A stretch of 36,321 nt of DNA from Stutzerimonas stutzeri SDM-LAC (GTDB lineage Bacteria; Pseudomonadota; Gammaproteobacteria; Pseudomonadales; Pseudomonadaceae): assembly GCF_000235745.1 (NCBI RefSeq), contig NZ_AGSX01000114.1, positions 1-36,321 of the forward strand, in the 5' to 3' direction. A program made the translations under genes and the position numbers. Positions 8,422 through 15,769 of this stretch are shown here, in pieces (position 1 is the first letter of the stretch; each line of letters opens with the position of its first letter). The notes beneath the pieces were generated by a model that saw only the letters and a list, made by a program, of their open reading frames with translations, had not been told where the DNA came from and did no database searches.

Positions 8422-9603
8422 ATGGCCGGCAAAGCAAGCTTCAACTGGATCGACCCGCTGCTGCTCGATCAGCAGCTCACCGATGAAGAGCGGATGGTGC
8501 GCGACAGCGCCCAGCAGTTCGCGGCCGACAAGCTGGCGCCTCGCGTGCTCGAAGCCTTCCGCCATGAGCGCACCGACGCGGCGATCTTTCGTGAGATGGG
8601 CGACACCGGCTTGCTCGGCGCAACCATTCCTGAAGCCTACGGCGGCAGCGGGCTGAACTACGTCTGCTACGGCCTGATTGCTCGTGAGGTCGAGCGCATT
8701 GACTCCGGCTATCGCTCGATGATGAGCGTGCAATCTTCGCTGGTGATGGTGCCAATCAACGAGTTTGGTAATGAAGAAACCAAGCAGAAGTACCTGCCCA
8801 AGCTGGCCAGCGGCGAATACATCGGCTGCTTCGGCCTGACCGAGCCGAACCACGGCTCCGATCCGGGCTCGATGGTCACCCGGGCGAAGAAGGTCGACGG
8901 CGGCTATCGCCTGTCTGGCGCCAAGATGTGGATCACCAACAGCCCTATCGCCGATGTCTTCGTGGTCTGGGCGAAGGACGACGAGGGCGCCATTCGCGGC
9001 TTCGTGCTGGAAAAGGGCTGGGAAGGGCTGTCCGCACCGGCGATTCACGGCAAGGTCGGCCTGCGCGCCTCGATCACTGGTGAAATCGTCATGGACAATG
9101 TGTTCTGCCCGGAAGAGAACGCGTTCCCGGACGTGCGCGGCCTGCGCGGTCCGTTTACCTGCCTGGATTCCGCCCGGTACGGCATCAGCTGGGGCGCGTT
9201 AGGCGCCGCCGAGTTCTGCTGGCACACCGCGCGCCAGTACACCTTGGACCGCCAGCAGTTTGGCCGTCCGCTGGCTGCCAATCAGTTGATCCAGAAGAAG
9301 CTAGCCGACATGCAGACCGAGATCACCCTAGCCCTGCAAGGCTGCCTGCGCCTCGGGCGGATGAAGGACGAAGGCACCGCGGCGGTGGAAATTACCTCGA
9401 TCATGAAGCGCAACAGCTGCGGCAAGGCCTTGGACGTCGCGCGTCTGGCCCGCGACATGCTCGGTGGCAACGGCATCAGCGACGAGTTCGGCGTGGCGCG
9501 GCATCTGGTCAACCTTGAGGTGGTCAATACCTACGAAGGCACCCACGATGTGCACGCGCTGATCCTGGGTCGCGCTCAGACGGGTATCCAGGCGTTCTTC
9601 TAA
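8422..9603 (+). CDS. gcdH: Glutaryl-CoA dehydrogenase
   Basis: A 393-residue acyl-CoA dehydrogenase-fold FAD enzyme that oxidises and decarboxylates glutaryl-CoA to crotonyl-CoA, the terminal step specific to lysine/glutarate catabolism, passing electrons to ETF. Family signatures: [16 protein letters not shown] (about residues 134-149) with the FAD/substrate loop, [17 protein letters not shown], and the C-terminal [17 protein letters not shown] with the catalytic base Glu372. Length matches mature GCDHs (about 390). AAGAGGACCACCC precedes the ATG. It is followed by a repeat-bearing 187-base gap and then the CoA transferase, the partner that makes glutaryl-CoA from glutarate. Confidence 0.96.
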   Translation: MAGKASFNWIDPLLLDQQLTDEERMVRDSAQQFAADKLAPRVLEAFRHERTDAAIFREMGDTGLLGATIPEAYGGSGLNYVCYGLIAREVERIDSGYRSMMSVQSSLVMVPINEFGNEETKQKYLPKLASGEYIGCFGLTEPNHGSDPGSMVTRAKKVDGGYRLSGAKMWITNSPIADVFVVWAKDDEGAIRGFVLEKGWEGLSAPAIHGKVGLRASITGEIVMDNVFCPEENAFPDVRGLRGPFTCLDSARYGISWGALGAAEFCWHTARQYTLDRQQFGRPLAANQLIQKKLADMQTEITLALQGCLRLGRMKDEGTAAVEITSIMKRNSCGKALDVARLARDMLGGNGISDEFGVARHLVNLEVVNTYEGTHDVHALILGRAQTGIQAFF

Positions 9604-9638
9604 GCGGGACGCTGACCGACCTAAACACCGACATCGCT

Positions 9639-9724
9639 GTAGGGTGGATGACGCTCTTTCATCCACCTTCACCCTGCACCGGTGGATGGATAAAGCGTCA
9701 GCTACGCGCCCCGATCCACCCTAC
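9639..9724. repeat. Dispersed GTAGGGTGGAT... inverted repeat element
   Basis: The element begins GTAGGGTGGATG (9639-9650) and ends with the inverted GATCCACCCTAC (9713-9724). Inside, GTGGATGA and TCATCCAC form a hairpin, and GGTGGAT...ATCCACC form a second. Such 'GTAGGGTGGAT' units with an ACGC/GCGT core are common intergenic repeats in P. stutzeri and relatives (recalled). It separates gcdH from gcoT and may stabilise or attenuate the shared transcript. Confidence 0.65.
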
Positions 9725-9790
9725 GTTTTCCTCGCCCTGCTGCAGGCTGCATTTCCTCTGGCGCGGCGATCACATCCTGAGGCTTAGTCC

Positions 9791-11014
9791 ATGTCCGGCG
9801 CCCTTTCCCATATCCGCGTCCTCGATCTGTCGCGTGTGCTTGCCGGCCCCTGGGCCGGGCAGATTCTCGGCGACCTGGGCGCCGAGGTGATCAAGATCGA
9901 GCGCCCCCGCACGGGCGATGACACCCGTCACTGGGGGCCACCGTATCTCAAGGATGCGCAGGGCGAGAACACATCGGAAGCCGCATACTACCTCTCGGCC
10001 AACCGTAACAAGCAGTCGCTCACGCTGGATTTCACCCAACCCGAAGGCCAGCGGATCATCCGCGAACTGGTGACGCAGTGCGACGTGCTGCTGGAGAACT
10101 TCAAGGTGGGCGGGTTGGCCGCTTACGGGCTGGATTACGAAAGCCTCAGGGCGATCAACCCGCGGCTGATCTATTGCTCGATCACCGGTTTCGGCAGCGA
10201 CGGGCCTTATGCCCAGCGTGCTGGGTACGACTTCATGATTCAGGGGCTCGGTGGCCTGATGAGCCTGACCGGGCGTGCCGAAGGTGAAGAGGGCGCCGGG
10301 CCGGTCAAGGTCGGCGTGGCGCTGACCGATATCCTCACAGGCTTGTACGCTACCGTTGGCGTGCTCGCCGCGCTCAACCATCGCGAGCAGAGCGGAATCG
10401 GTCAGCATGTCGAATTGGCGCTGCTCGACGTGCAGGTCGCCTGCCTGGCCAACCAGGCGATGAATTATCTGACCACTGGTGTGGCACCCAAACGCATGGG
10501 CAACGCGCATCCGAACATCGTGCCGTATCAGGACTTCCCCACCGCTGACGGCGACATCATTCTCACCGTGGGCAACGATGGGCAGTTCCGCAAGTTCGCC
10601 GAGGTCGCCGGGCGCCCCGAATGGGCCGATGATCCGCGCTTCGCCAGCAACAAGGCGCGCGTCGCCCATCGTCATGAACTGGTGCCAATGATCCGCCAGG
10701 TCACGGTGTTCCGCACCACAGCCGAATGGGTGGCGACGCTGGAGCAGGCCGGGGTGCCTTGCGGGCCAATCAACGATCTGGCGCAGGTGTTTGCCGACCC
10801 GCAGGTGCAGGCGCGTGGGTTGCATGTCGAAATGCCGCATCTATTGGCGGGAAGTGTGCCGCAGGTGGCCAGTCCGATCCGTCTTTCCGAAACGCCGGTT
10901 GAATACCGCAAGGCGCCGCCATTGCTCGGTGAGCACAGTGAAGCAGTGCTGCACGGATTGCTCGGCCTGAGCTTCGAGAAGATCCTTTCCCTGCGCCAGT
11001 CAGGCGTGATCTGA
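9791..11014 (+). CDS. gcoT: Glutarate CoA-transferase (class III, CaiB/BaiF family)
   Basis: A 407-residue family III CoA transferase, the type that forms an aspartyl-CoA mixed anhydride. Conserved stretches are RVLDLSRVLAGPWAGQILGDLGAEVIKIE (residues 9-37), LLENFKVGG, and VGVALTDILTGLYA with the catalytic Asp180, plus the C-terminal GEHSEAVL. The gene follows gcdH, the order in which the P. putida transferase GcoT activates glutarate with succinyl-CoA as CoA donor; substrate is thus inferred from neighbourhood. The start ATG at 9791 lies after the dispersed repeat and lacks a strong Shine-Dalgarno sequence. The human counterpart is C7orf10/SUGCT. Confidence 0.88.
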   Translation: MSGALSHIRVLDLSRVLAGPWAGQILGDLGAEVIKIERPRTGDDTRHWGPPYLKDAQGENTSEAAYYLSANRNKQSLTLDFTQPEGQRIIRELVTQCDVLLENFKVGGLAAYGLDYESLRAINPRLIYCSITGFGSDGPYAQRAGYDFMIQGLGGLMSLTGRAEGEEGAGPVKVGVALTDILTGLYATVGVLAALNHREQSGIGQHVELALLDVQVACLANQAMNYLTTGVAPKRMGNAHPNIVPYQDFPTADGDIILTVGNDGQFRKFAEVAGRPEWADDPRFASNKARVAHRHELVPMIRQVTVFRTTAEWVATLEQAGVPCGPINDLAQVFADPQVQARGLHVEMPHLLAGSVPQVASPIRLSETPVEYRKAPPLLGEHSEAVLHGLLGLSFEKILSLRQSGVI

Positions 11015-11091
11015 TCCTTGCGCGCCTGAACTCTCGAGACGCTTGGCTATCCTTATTTCTGTACTCTGAATTTTGGATGGACGAGCGAATC

Positions 11092-11700
11092 ATGCAGACG
11101 CAGCGTTATCGAATCACCGGACAGCTAATGGCTGTCGTGTTCATGTCCTGGCTGTTGGCCGGCTGCGGCATCAATAACATCCCCCAATACGACGAGCAGG
11201 TGAAGTCGGCCTGGTCTCAGGTGGAAAACCAGTACCAGCGCCGCGCCGATCTCATTCCCAATCTGGTCGAGACGGTCAAGGGCTTCGCCCGCCAGGAACA
11301 GGAAACCCTGACTGCAGTTACCGAGGCGCGCTCGAAGGCAACGTCGATCCAGATCAGTGCCGATGACCTGGACGATCCGCAGAAAATGCAGCAGTTTCAG
11401 CAGGCGCAGAGTCAGCTGACCGGCGCCCTGAGCCGATTGATGGCGGTCTCCGAGCGTTACCCCGATCTCAAGTCCAACCAGAACTTCCTAGCGCTGCAGT
11501 CGCAGCTCGAAGGCACCGAGAACCGTATTGCCGTGGCACGCCGTGACTTCATCGCCGCGGTTGAGCGTTACAACACCGAGATCCGCACGTTCCCCGGGCG
11601 TATCTGGCACACCCTGATGTACAGCGACATGCCGATCCGCGAGAACTTCGAGGCCACTGCGGAGAACGCTGAACAAGCGCCGCAAGTGCAGTTTCAATGA
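11092..11700 (+). CDS. LemA-family lipoprotein
   Basis: A 202-residue LemA-family protein. It begins with a hydrophobic segment ending in the lipobox LLAGC (Cys25), so it should be an inner-membrane-derived lipoprotein, then the LemA core of long helices: YDEQVKSAWSQVENQYQRRADLIPNLVETVKGFA is the diagnostic start. An ATG at 11077 gives five more residues but has no ribosome-binding site; GAG at 11083-11085 favours 11092. It overlaps the next gene by four bases (ATGA), so translation is coupled. LemA with YgcG/TPM partners is a conserved envelope gene pair of unknown biochemical role. Confidence 0.88.
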   Translation: MQTQRYRITGQLMAVVFMSWLLAGCGINNIPQYDEQVKSAWSQVENQYQRRADLIPNLVETVKGFARQEQETLTAVTEARSKATSIQISADDLDDPQKMQQFQQAQSQLTGALSRLMAVSERYPDLKSNQNFLALQSQLEGTENRIAVARRDFIAAVERYNTEIRTFPGRIWHTLMYSDMPIRENFEATAENAEQAPQVQFQ

Positions 11701-12455
11701 CCTTCAGGTTCCCACTGATCCTGGCCCTATTGTTTTGGGCCAGTGGCCTGGCCGCTCAGCAAGCCGAATTGCCGGGGCTGACCGGCAGGGTGGTTGATCA
11801 GGCCGAGCTGCTCGATACGCAGGCCGAAGCGCGTCTGACCAGCATGCTCGCCGCTCACGAGGAGGCCACCAGTGAGCAGGTCGTGGTGGTTACCGTGCCT
11901 GATCTGCAGGGGCGCGGTATTGAGGAGTTCGGCGTTCAGTTGGGCCGGGAATGGGGCATCGGTCAAAAGGGCGAAGACAACGGCGCTCTGCTGATCGTCG
12001 CTCGCGATGACCGCAAGATCCGCATCGAGGTGGGCTACGGGCTTGAGGGACGGCTGACCGATGCCCAATCGTCGGTGATCATCAACCGGATCATCACGCC
12101 CGCCTTCCGCGAGGGCGATTTTACCCGCGGTATTACCGAGGGCGCCGCGGCAATGATCCAGGTACTGGGCGGCGATCCACTGCGCACCGCTGACATGCGT
12201 CCGGCAATGCCAATGGGCGCGCAGGAGCCGGGTGGCCTTGGCATTCTCGGCTTCTTCCTGATGTTGGTGGCGATCTTCGTGATCGGTGGCGGCCGCGGTG
12301 GCCGTGGCGGCGGACGTGGCGCCGGCCGCGCGCTATTGCTGGGCGCCTTGCTCGGTGGGATGGGCCGCGGTGGCGGAGGTGGCTTTGGCGGAGGCGGCGG
12401 TTTCGGCGGTGGCGGCGGCGGCTTTGGGGGCGGTGGTGCCTCCGGTGGCTGGTAA
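11697..12455 (+). CDS. TPM-domain (YgcG-like) membrane protein with Gly-rich tail
   Basis: A 252-residue exported protein. A signal peptide (residues 1-20, ending GLAA) precedes a TPM_phosphatase domain (about 28-158; family motif GIGQKGEDNGALLIVARDDRKIRIEVGYGLEG), so this domain should face the periplasm. A single membrane helix follows (about 181-198). The last 55 residues are about 60% glycine with repeated GGGGGFGG units, a tail common in this family. TPM domains have been reported as phosphatase-like or photosystem-repair factors in plants; the bacterial role is unsettled. The ATG overlaps the lemA stop. Confidence 0.88.
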   Translation: MTFRFPLILALLFWASGLAAQQAELPGLTGRVVDQAELLDTQAEARLTSMLAAHEEATSEQVVVVTVPDLQGRGIEEFGVQLGREWGIGQKGEDNGALLIVARDDRKIRIEVGYGLEGRLTDAQSSVIINRIITPAFREGDFTRGITEGAAAMIQVLGGDPLRTADMRPAMPMGAQEPGGLGILGFFLMLVAIFVIGGGRGGRGGGRGAGRALLLGALLGGMGRGGGGGFGGGGGFGGGGGGFGGGGASGGW

Positions 12456-12541
12456 CAAGCACACTGAGCCCGACGGGATACTCCGCAGCGGTAAAACCAT
12501 CAGATCAGAACGACGAGAGCCTCATCAATAACGGATATGCA

Positions 12542-13159
12542 ATGACCCTTTTGAGCGAAAGCGAGCTGCAGCAAGTGGCCGAGGCGATAGGCCGCGTTGA
12601 ACGCAATACTGACGCCGAGCTGGTAACGGTGCTGGCAGCGCAGGCGGATGACTATCGCTATATCCCGTTGCTATGGGCGAGCCTGATCTCGCTGCTGGTG
12701 CCCGGCGCGTTGCTGTTCTTCAGCGGCTGGCTGGCCGCCTGGCAGCTGCTGTTGGTGCAATGGCTGACCTTTATCGTACTCGCGGTGATATTCCGTATCC
12801 CCAAGCTAACCAGTCGGTTGATCCCGCGCTCGGTCCGCCACTGGCGGGCTTGCAACCTGGCACGGCGTCAGTTCATCGAACTGAACCTTCACCACACGGA
12901 CGACGGTACCGGCATGCTGATCTTCGTCTCCGAAGCCGAGCGTTATGTGGAGATTCTGGTTGATCGGGGGATTTCCAGCCGCATCGATAACAGCGCTTGG
13001 GAATCGATCGTCGAGACTTTCACCCACGACGTGCGCAACGGCAAGGTGCTGGATGGGTTTCTCGGATGCATCGAAGCCTGTGGCTTGCTGCTCTCGCAGC
13101 ATGTACCGGCGACCCACGAGCGCAACGAGCTGCCGAACCATTTGGTGGTGCTGCCTTAG
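12542..13159 (+). CDS. Second TPM-domain membrane protein
   Basis: A 205-residue protein of the TPM family with a different layout: no signal peptide, a short N-terminal part (LSESELQQVAEAIGRVERNTDAELVTVLA), two adjacent membrane helices (about residues 41-62 and 66-84), then the remainder of the TPM domain (GTGMLIFVSEAERYVEILVDRGISSRI). The membrane pair is thus inserted within the domain, as in other members found beside LemA/YgcG. It lies 86 bases downstream of the first TPM gene on the same strand and is likely part of the same operon. Biochemical role unknown. Confidence 0.85.
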   Translation: MTLLSESELQQVAEAIGRVERNTDAELVTVLAAQADDYRYIPLLWASLISLLVPGALLFFSGWLAAWQLLLVQWLTFIVLAVIFRIPKLTSRLIPRSVRHWRACNLARRQFIELNLHHTDDGTGMLIFVSEAERYVEILVDRGISSRIDNSAWESIVETFTHDVRNGKVLDGFLGCIEACGLLLSQHVPATHERNELPNHLVVLP

Positions 13160-13161
13160 CC

Positions 13162-13194
13162 TTAAAAAGGGATGTCAGCGGCGCCGGCATCCCT
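13162..13194 (-). terminator. Intrinsic terminator for the TTC38-like gene
   Basis: On the minus strand AGGGATG (13194-13188) pairs with CATCCCT (13174-13168), followed by TTTTTAAG. It lies just past the minus-strand stop at 13201. In plus direction the stem lacks a T run, so it may only weakly stop the TPM operon. Confidence 0.65.
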
Positions 13195-13200
13195 CTCGGT

Positions 13201-14478
13201 TCAGGCCACGCTGCGCTGTCGAGCAAGCAACTCGCGTTCACGCTGCAGGCCGCGAACCAGGCTGCTCTGATCGCTGCGACGAGCCGCGGCAATCAGTGTC
13301 TGGTCGATCAGGTCACGTTGCGCGTGGCTACCGCCGAACACGTGGGCCTGGCTGCGAACTGACCGCAACAGCTCGACGCAACGGCCATAGCGGCCCTCGA
13401 CGAATGCCACCGCCGCTTCCACCGTTGGCCTGCCGATCAGCTGGGTGAAGCGTGCGTTGTCATCGTCGCTATGGCAGGCACGCTGTTGTGCTTCTCGCAG
13501 CTGGCCGAGCAATTCTTCGCGGCCGCTGCAGGCAAAGGCCATCGCCGCGTGAAAATCGTTGAAGGCATAACGGCCATCCTCGGCCATCGCCGCCCAGCGT
13601 TCGGCAACGCCCGCCCAACGGTTGCCCACATCGACCCCACGTAATTGCAGGCGCCACAGCATCGAGCTGGCATCGATCAGCTCCAGTGCGAGAGTGCCTT
13701 GATGGCCGTCGATCGGCCCATCGAAGAGCGCCAGCACTGTGTCGAAGTCGTCCTGCTCCAGGTAATGCAGCGCCAGGTGCCACCAGTTATGCACGGCGAG
13801 CATGCTGTCCTGTTGCCAGGCCGGATTGCCACGCATCCAGGCGATGCCTTCCTCGCGGCGGCCCTGCATTTCCAACACGTGGGCGACGGCATGCTGCGCC
13901 CAGGCATCGTCGGGCTGCAGCGACACCGCTTCGCGGCCAATCCGCTCGCCGTGACGATAGTCGCCTGTTTCCTCCAATCCGAACGCGTACATGCCGAGCA
14001 CGGCGTGATAGCCGGGAACGGCCGCTGACCAGTCCGGCAAAGCGCGGGCGATACGGTCGCGCAGCATGCGGGCATCGCCGGTGAAGAAGTCCAGTTGATG
14101 GCCTGCCTGCAAGGACAGCAGGTCATGAGGGTAATCGAGGCTGAGGTCTTCAAGCGTGCGTCCCGATGCGTGCCAGCGCCCAGCGATCAGCAGTTGCAGG
14201 GCCTGTATATGGCGCGCCTCGCGGTCGTTTCGCGGCAGTGCCCGGGCCTGCTCCAGCGATGCTTGCGCAACCGGTATAGCGGCCGCTTCGGTGCCCAGTA
14301 GATAGAGCCAGGCATGCAGGATGTGGCCCATCACCAGTTCAGGGGAAGCCTCGAGAGCGGCTTCAGTGCTCGCCAGCGAATCGGTGCGCAGGCAGCGAAA
14401 CTGCGCGAGGGCCTGGTCGAGCAGGACCTGCGCCTGGCCATTGCAGCCGGTCAGTTGGTAGCCATGTGCGTCTTTCAT
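13201..14478 (-). CDS. TTC38-like tetratricopeptide protein
   Basis: A 425-residue soluble, all-helical protein of the tetratricopeptide repeat protein 38 family. Helical repeat pairs run through the whole length; recognisable pieces are STEAALEASPELVMGHILHAW near the N-terminus, GMYAFGLEETGDYRHGERIGREAV, DDAWAQHAVAHVLEMQGR, and WHLALHYLEQDDFDTVLALFD. No catalytic motif or signal peptide is seen. The ATG at 14478 is chosen because GGAG lies nine bases upstream; an ATG at 14493 would add five residues and overlap that site. It is divergent from the GlxA-type regulator with a perfect palindrome between them, which suggests control by that regulator. Function unknown; a chaperone or scaffold role is only a general possibility for TPR proteins. 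Confidence 0.85.
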   Translation of the reverse strand: MKDAHGYQLTGCNGQAQVLLDQALAQFRCLRTDSLASTEAALEASPELVMGHILHAWLYLLGTEAAAIPVAQASLEQARALPRNDREARHIQALQLLIAGRWHASGRTLEDLSLDYPHDLLSLQAGHQLDFFTGDARMLRDRIARALPDWSAAVPGYHAVLGMYAFGLEETGDYRHGERIGREAVSLQPDDAWAQHAVAHVLEMQGRREEGIAWMRGNPAWQQDSMLAVHNWWHLALHYLEQDDFDTVLALFDGPIDGHQGTLALELIDASSMLWRLQLRGVDVGNRWAGVAERWAAMAEDGRYAFNDFHAAMAFACSGREELLGQLREAQQRACHSDDDNARFTQLIGRPTVEAAVAFVEGRYGRCVELLRSVRSQAHVFGGSHAQRDLIDQTLIAAARRSDQSSLVRGLQRERELLARQRSVA

Positions 14479-14504
14479 TGTTCTATGCTCCATGAGTCCA
14501 GTTC

Positions 14505-14532
14505 GTTGGCAGGTGCCAACGGAGCCTATAGT
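14505..14532. promoter_or_regulatory. Perfect palindrome and -10 between the TTC38-like gene and the GlxA regulator
   Basis: GTTGGCA-GG-TGCCAAC (14505-14520) is a perfect 7-bp inverted repeat. It contains a TTGGCA hexamer (14506-14511) that can serve as -35, with TATAGT (14527-14532) as -10 at a short 15-base spacing toward the regulator. The palindrome is 27 bases upstream of the TTC38-like start. It is a good operator candidate for both divergent genes. Confidence 0.5.
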
Positions 14533-14590
14533 CGAGGGGGCAGGCGAGTCGGACTAAAGTCATCCTGGAAACAAAACGGCCATTTCCGCC

Positions 14591-15265
14591 ATGACACGCT
14601 TAGATCATGCTGAAAGCCTGTCACCCTTGACCGTCGCCCTCCTGGCGACGCCGGACAGCACGGCCTCGACCTTGTTCGGCCTCTACGATTTATTGTTAGG
14701 CACCCGCCGCGATTGGCAGCAGCTGATCAACCAGACCGACGTCGAATCACCCTTTCTCCCGCTGATCATCAGCCGCGACGGGCAACCGCTGCGGGCATAC
14801 AACGATGTCCCGATTCAGCCTCACACCAGCCTTGGCAACGCGCCGCCGGTCGATGTGGTGATCGTCAGCAACCTGGCGATCAGTCCGTTCGAGCCCCTGG
14901 ATGACCGCTACGACCAGGAAGCGCAATGGATGCGTGAGCGTTACGAGGCAGGCGCGACGCTGGCCTCGGCCTGTTCGGGGGCGATACTGCTGGCCCGTAC
15001 CGGCTTGCTGAAAGGCTGCGAAGGCATCTCGCACTGGGGGTATTGCGACTGCCTGCGCCGCGAATATCCCGAGGTCCACTGGCAGCCGGATAAGGCGTTG
15101 GTGACCGCGGGGATCGGCCAGCGGCTGGTCATGTCAGGCAGCGGCAGCAGCTGGCACGCGTTGGGGCTGTTTCTTATCGCCCGCTTCATTGGCGCGAGAG
15201 AGGCCATGGAGGTCGCCAGGAATGAACCTGGGATGCGACCAGCCCGCTTGCCTACGCCGCGATGA
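14591..15265 (+). CDS. GlxA-type regulator, N-terminal DJ-1/PfpI half
   Basis: A 224-residue frame covering the ligand-sensing half. It shows the class I amidotransferase-like core with VDVVIVSNLAI (about residues 84-94) and the nucleophile-elbow-like ASACSGAILLARTGLL (about 125-140). The last 14 residues are out-of-frame sequence caused by the break at about 15221. Alone, it has no DNA-binding domain. Confidence 0.6.
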   Translation: MTRLDHAESLSPLTVALLATPDSTASTLFGLYDLLLGTRRDWQQLINQTDVESPFLPLIISRDGQPLRAYNDVPIQPHTSLGNAPPVDVVIVSNLAISPFEPLDDRYDQEAQWMRERYEAGATLASACSGAILLARTGLLKGCEGISHWGYCDCLRREYPEVHWQPDKALVTAGIGQRLVMSGSGSSWHALGLFLIARFIGAREAMEVARNEPGMRPARLPTPR

Positions 15266-15660
15266 TGCGCACCGGCCAGCTCGCCGATCCGGTCATTGCG
15301 CGCTGTCAGGAATGGGCTGCGCAGCATTACGACGGCGAAGCGCCGGTGGCGGCGATGGTGCGGATCAGCGGCTTGCAGGAGCGAACCTTTCAACGCCGCT
15401 TCGCCCAGGCCACCGGGCTGTCGCCTCTGGATTATGTGCACACCCTGCGGCTGGAGGAGGCCAAACAATTGCTGGAAAGCGGTGACCTTCCAGTTGAAGC
15501 CATCGCCTGGGAGGTCGGCTATCAGGACGCCGGGTTCTTCGGCCGACTGTTCCGGCGCAAGGTAGGCCTGACGCCGGCGCAGTACCGCCGACGCTTCGGT
15601 GTGTTGGCGCGACGCTTGGCCGGCGTGGCGACGCAGACCGCCGCTGTCGGTGCGCATTGA
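15262..15660 (+). CDS. GlxA-type regulator, C-terminal AraC DNA-binding half
   Basis: A 132-residue frame with the AraC/XylS HTH_18 domain: first helix-turn-helix around AAMVRISGLQERTFQRRFAQ, and the second around EAIAWEVGYQDAGFFGRLFRRKVGLTPAQYRRRFG, the classic AraC signature. The first codon overlaps the TGA of the upstream frame (ATGA) but no ribosome site is visible, so it could be made only by translational coupling. If produced, it would be a DNA-binding domain without its sensor. Confidence 0.6.
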   Translation: MMRTGQLADPVIARCQEWAAQHYDGEAPVAAMVRISGLQERTFQRRFAQATGLSPLDYVHTLRLEEAKQLLESGDLPVEAIAWEVGYQDAGFFGRLFRRKVGLTPAQYRRRFGVLARRLAGVATQTAAVGAH

Positions 15661-15706
15661 GCGGGTTGACGGCCGACGGCGGGTGCCGACTGTCGCCCTT
15701 GACGAC

Positions 15707-15733
15707 GCGCCACCCAGGACGGTGGCGCTGGTT
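15707..15733 (+). terminator. Hairpin after the GlxA regulator
   Basis: GCGCCACC (15707-15714) and GGTGGCGC (15721-15728) form a perfect 8-bp stem with a six-base loop, followed by TGGTTT. It is a likely but T-poor terminator, between convergent genes. Confidence 0.5.
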
Positions 15734-15769
15734 TCAATAATCGCTTCAGCCCGAGGGCGGGCGCCGGGC

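Larger units (their letters stand above)
14591..15660 (+). pseudogene. GlxA-type AraC-family regulator, split by a frameshift
   Basis: The two open frames at 14591-15265 and 15262-15660 together make one GlxA-like regulator: an N-terminal DJ-1/PfpI-like sensor domain and a C-terminal AraC double helix-turn-helix. The first frame stays family-like up to ...EAMEVAR (ending 15220) and then runs out as NEPGMRPARLPTPR. The second frame, read upstream of its ATG, is family-like back to TWDATSPLAYAAMMRTG (from 15226), where it hits TGA (15223-15225). The break is therefore within about 15221-15228, where eight bases replace what should be a multiple of three. It could be a real inactivation or a sequencing error. 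The gene has no strong ribosome-binding site. Confidence 0.75.

Noticed and set aside
12286-12455. GGC-rich tandem-like tract as a DNA repeat
   Set aside because: It encodes the glycine-rich tail typical of TPM/YgcG proteins, so it is coding low complexity and not a separate repeat element.
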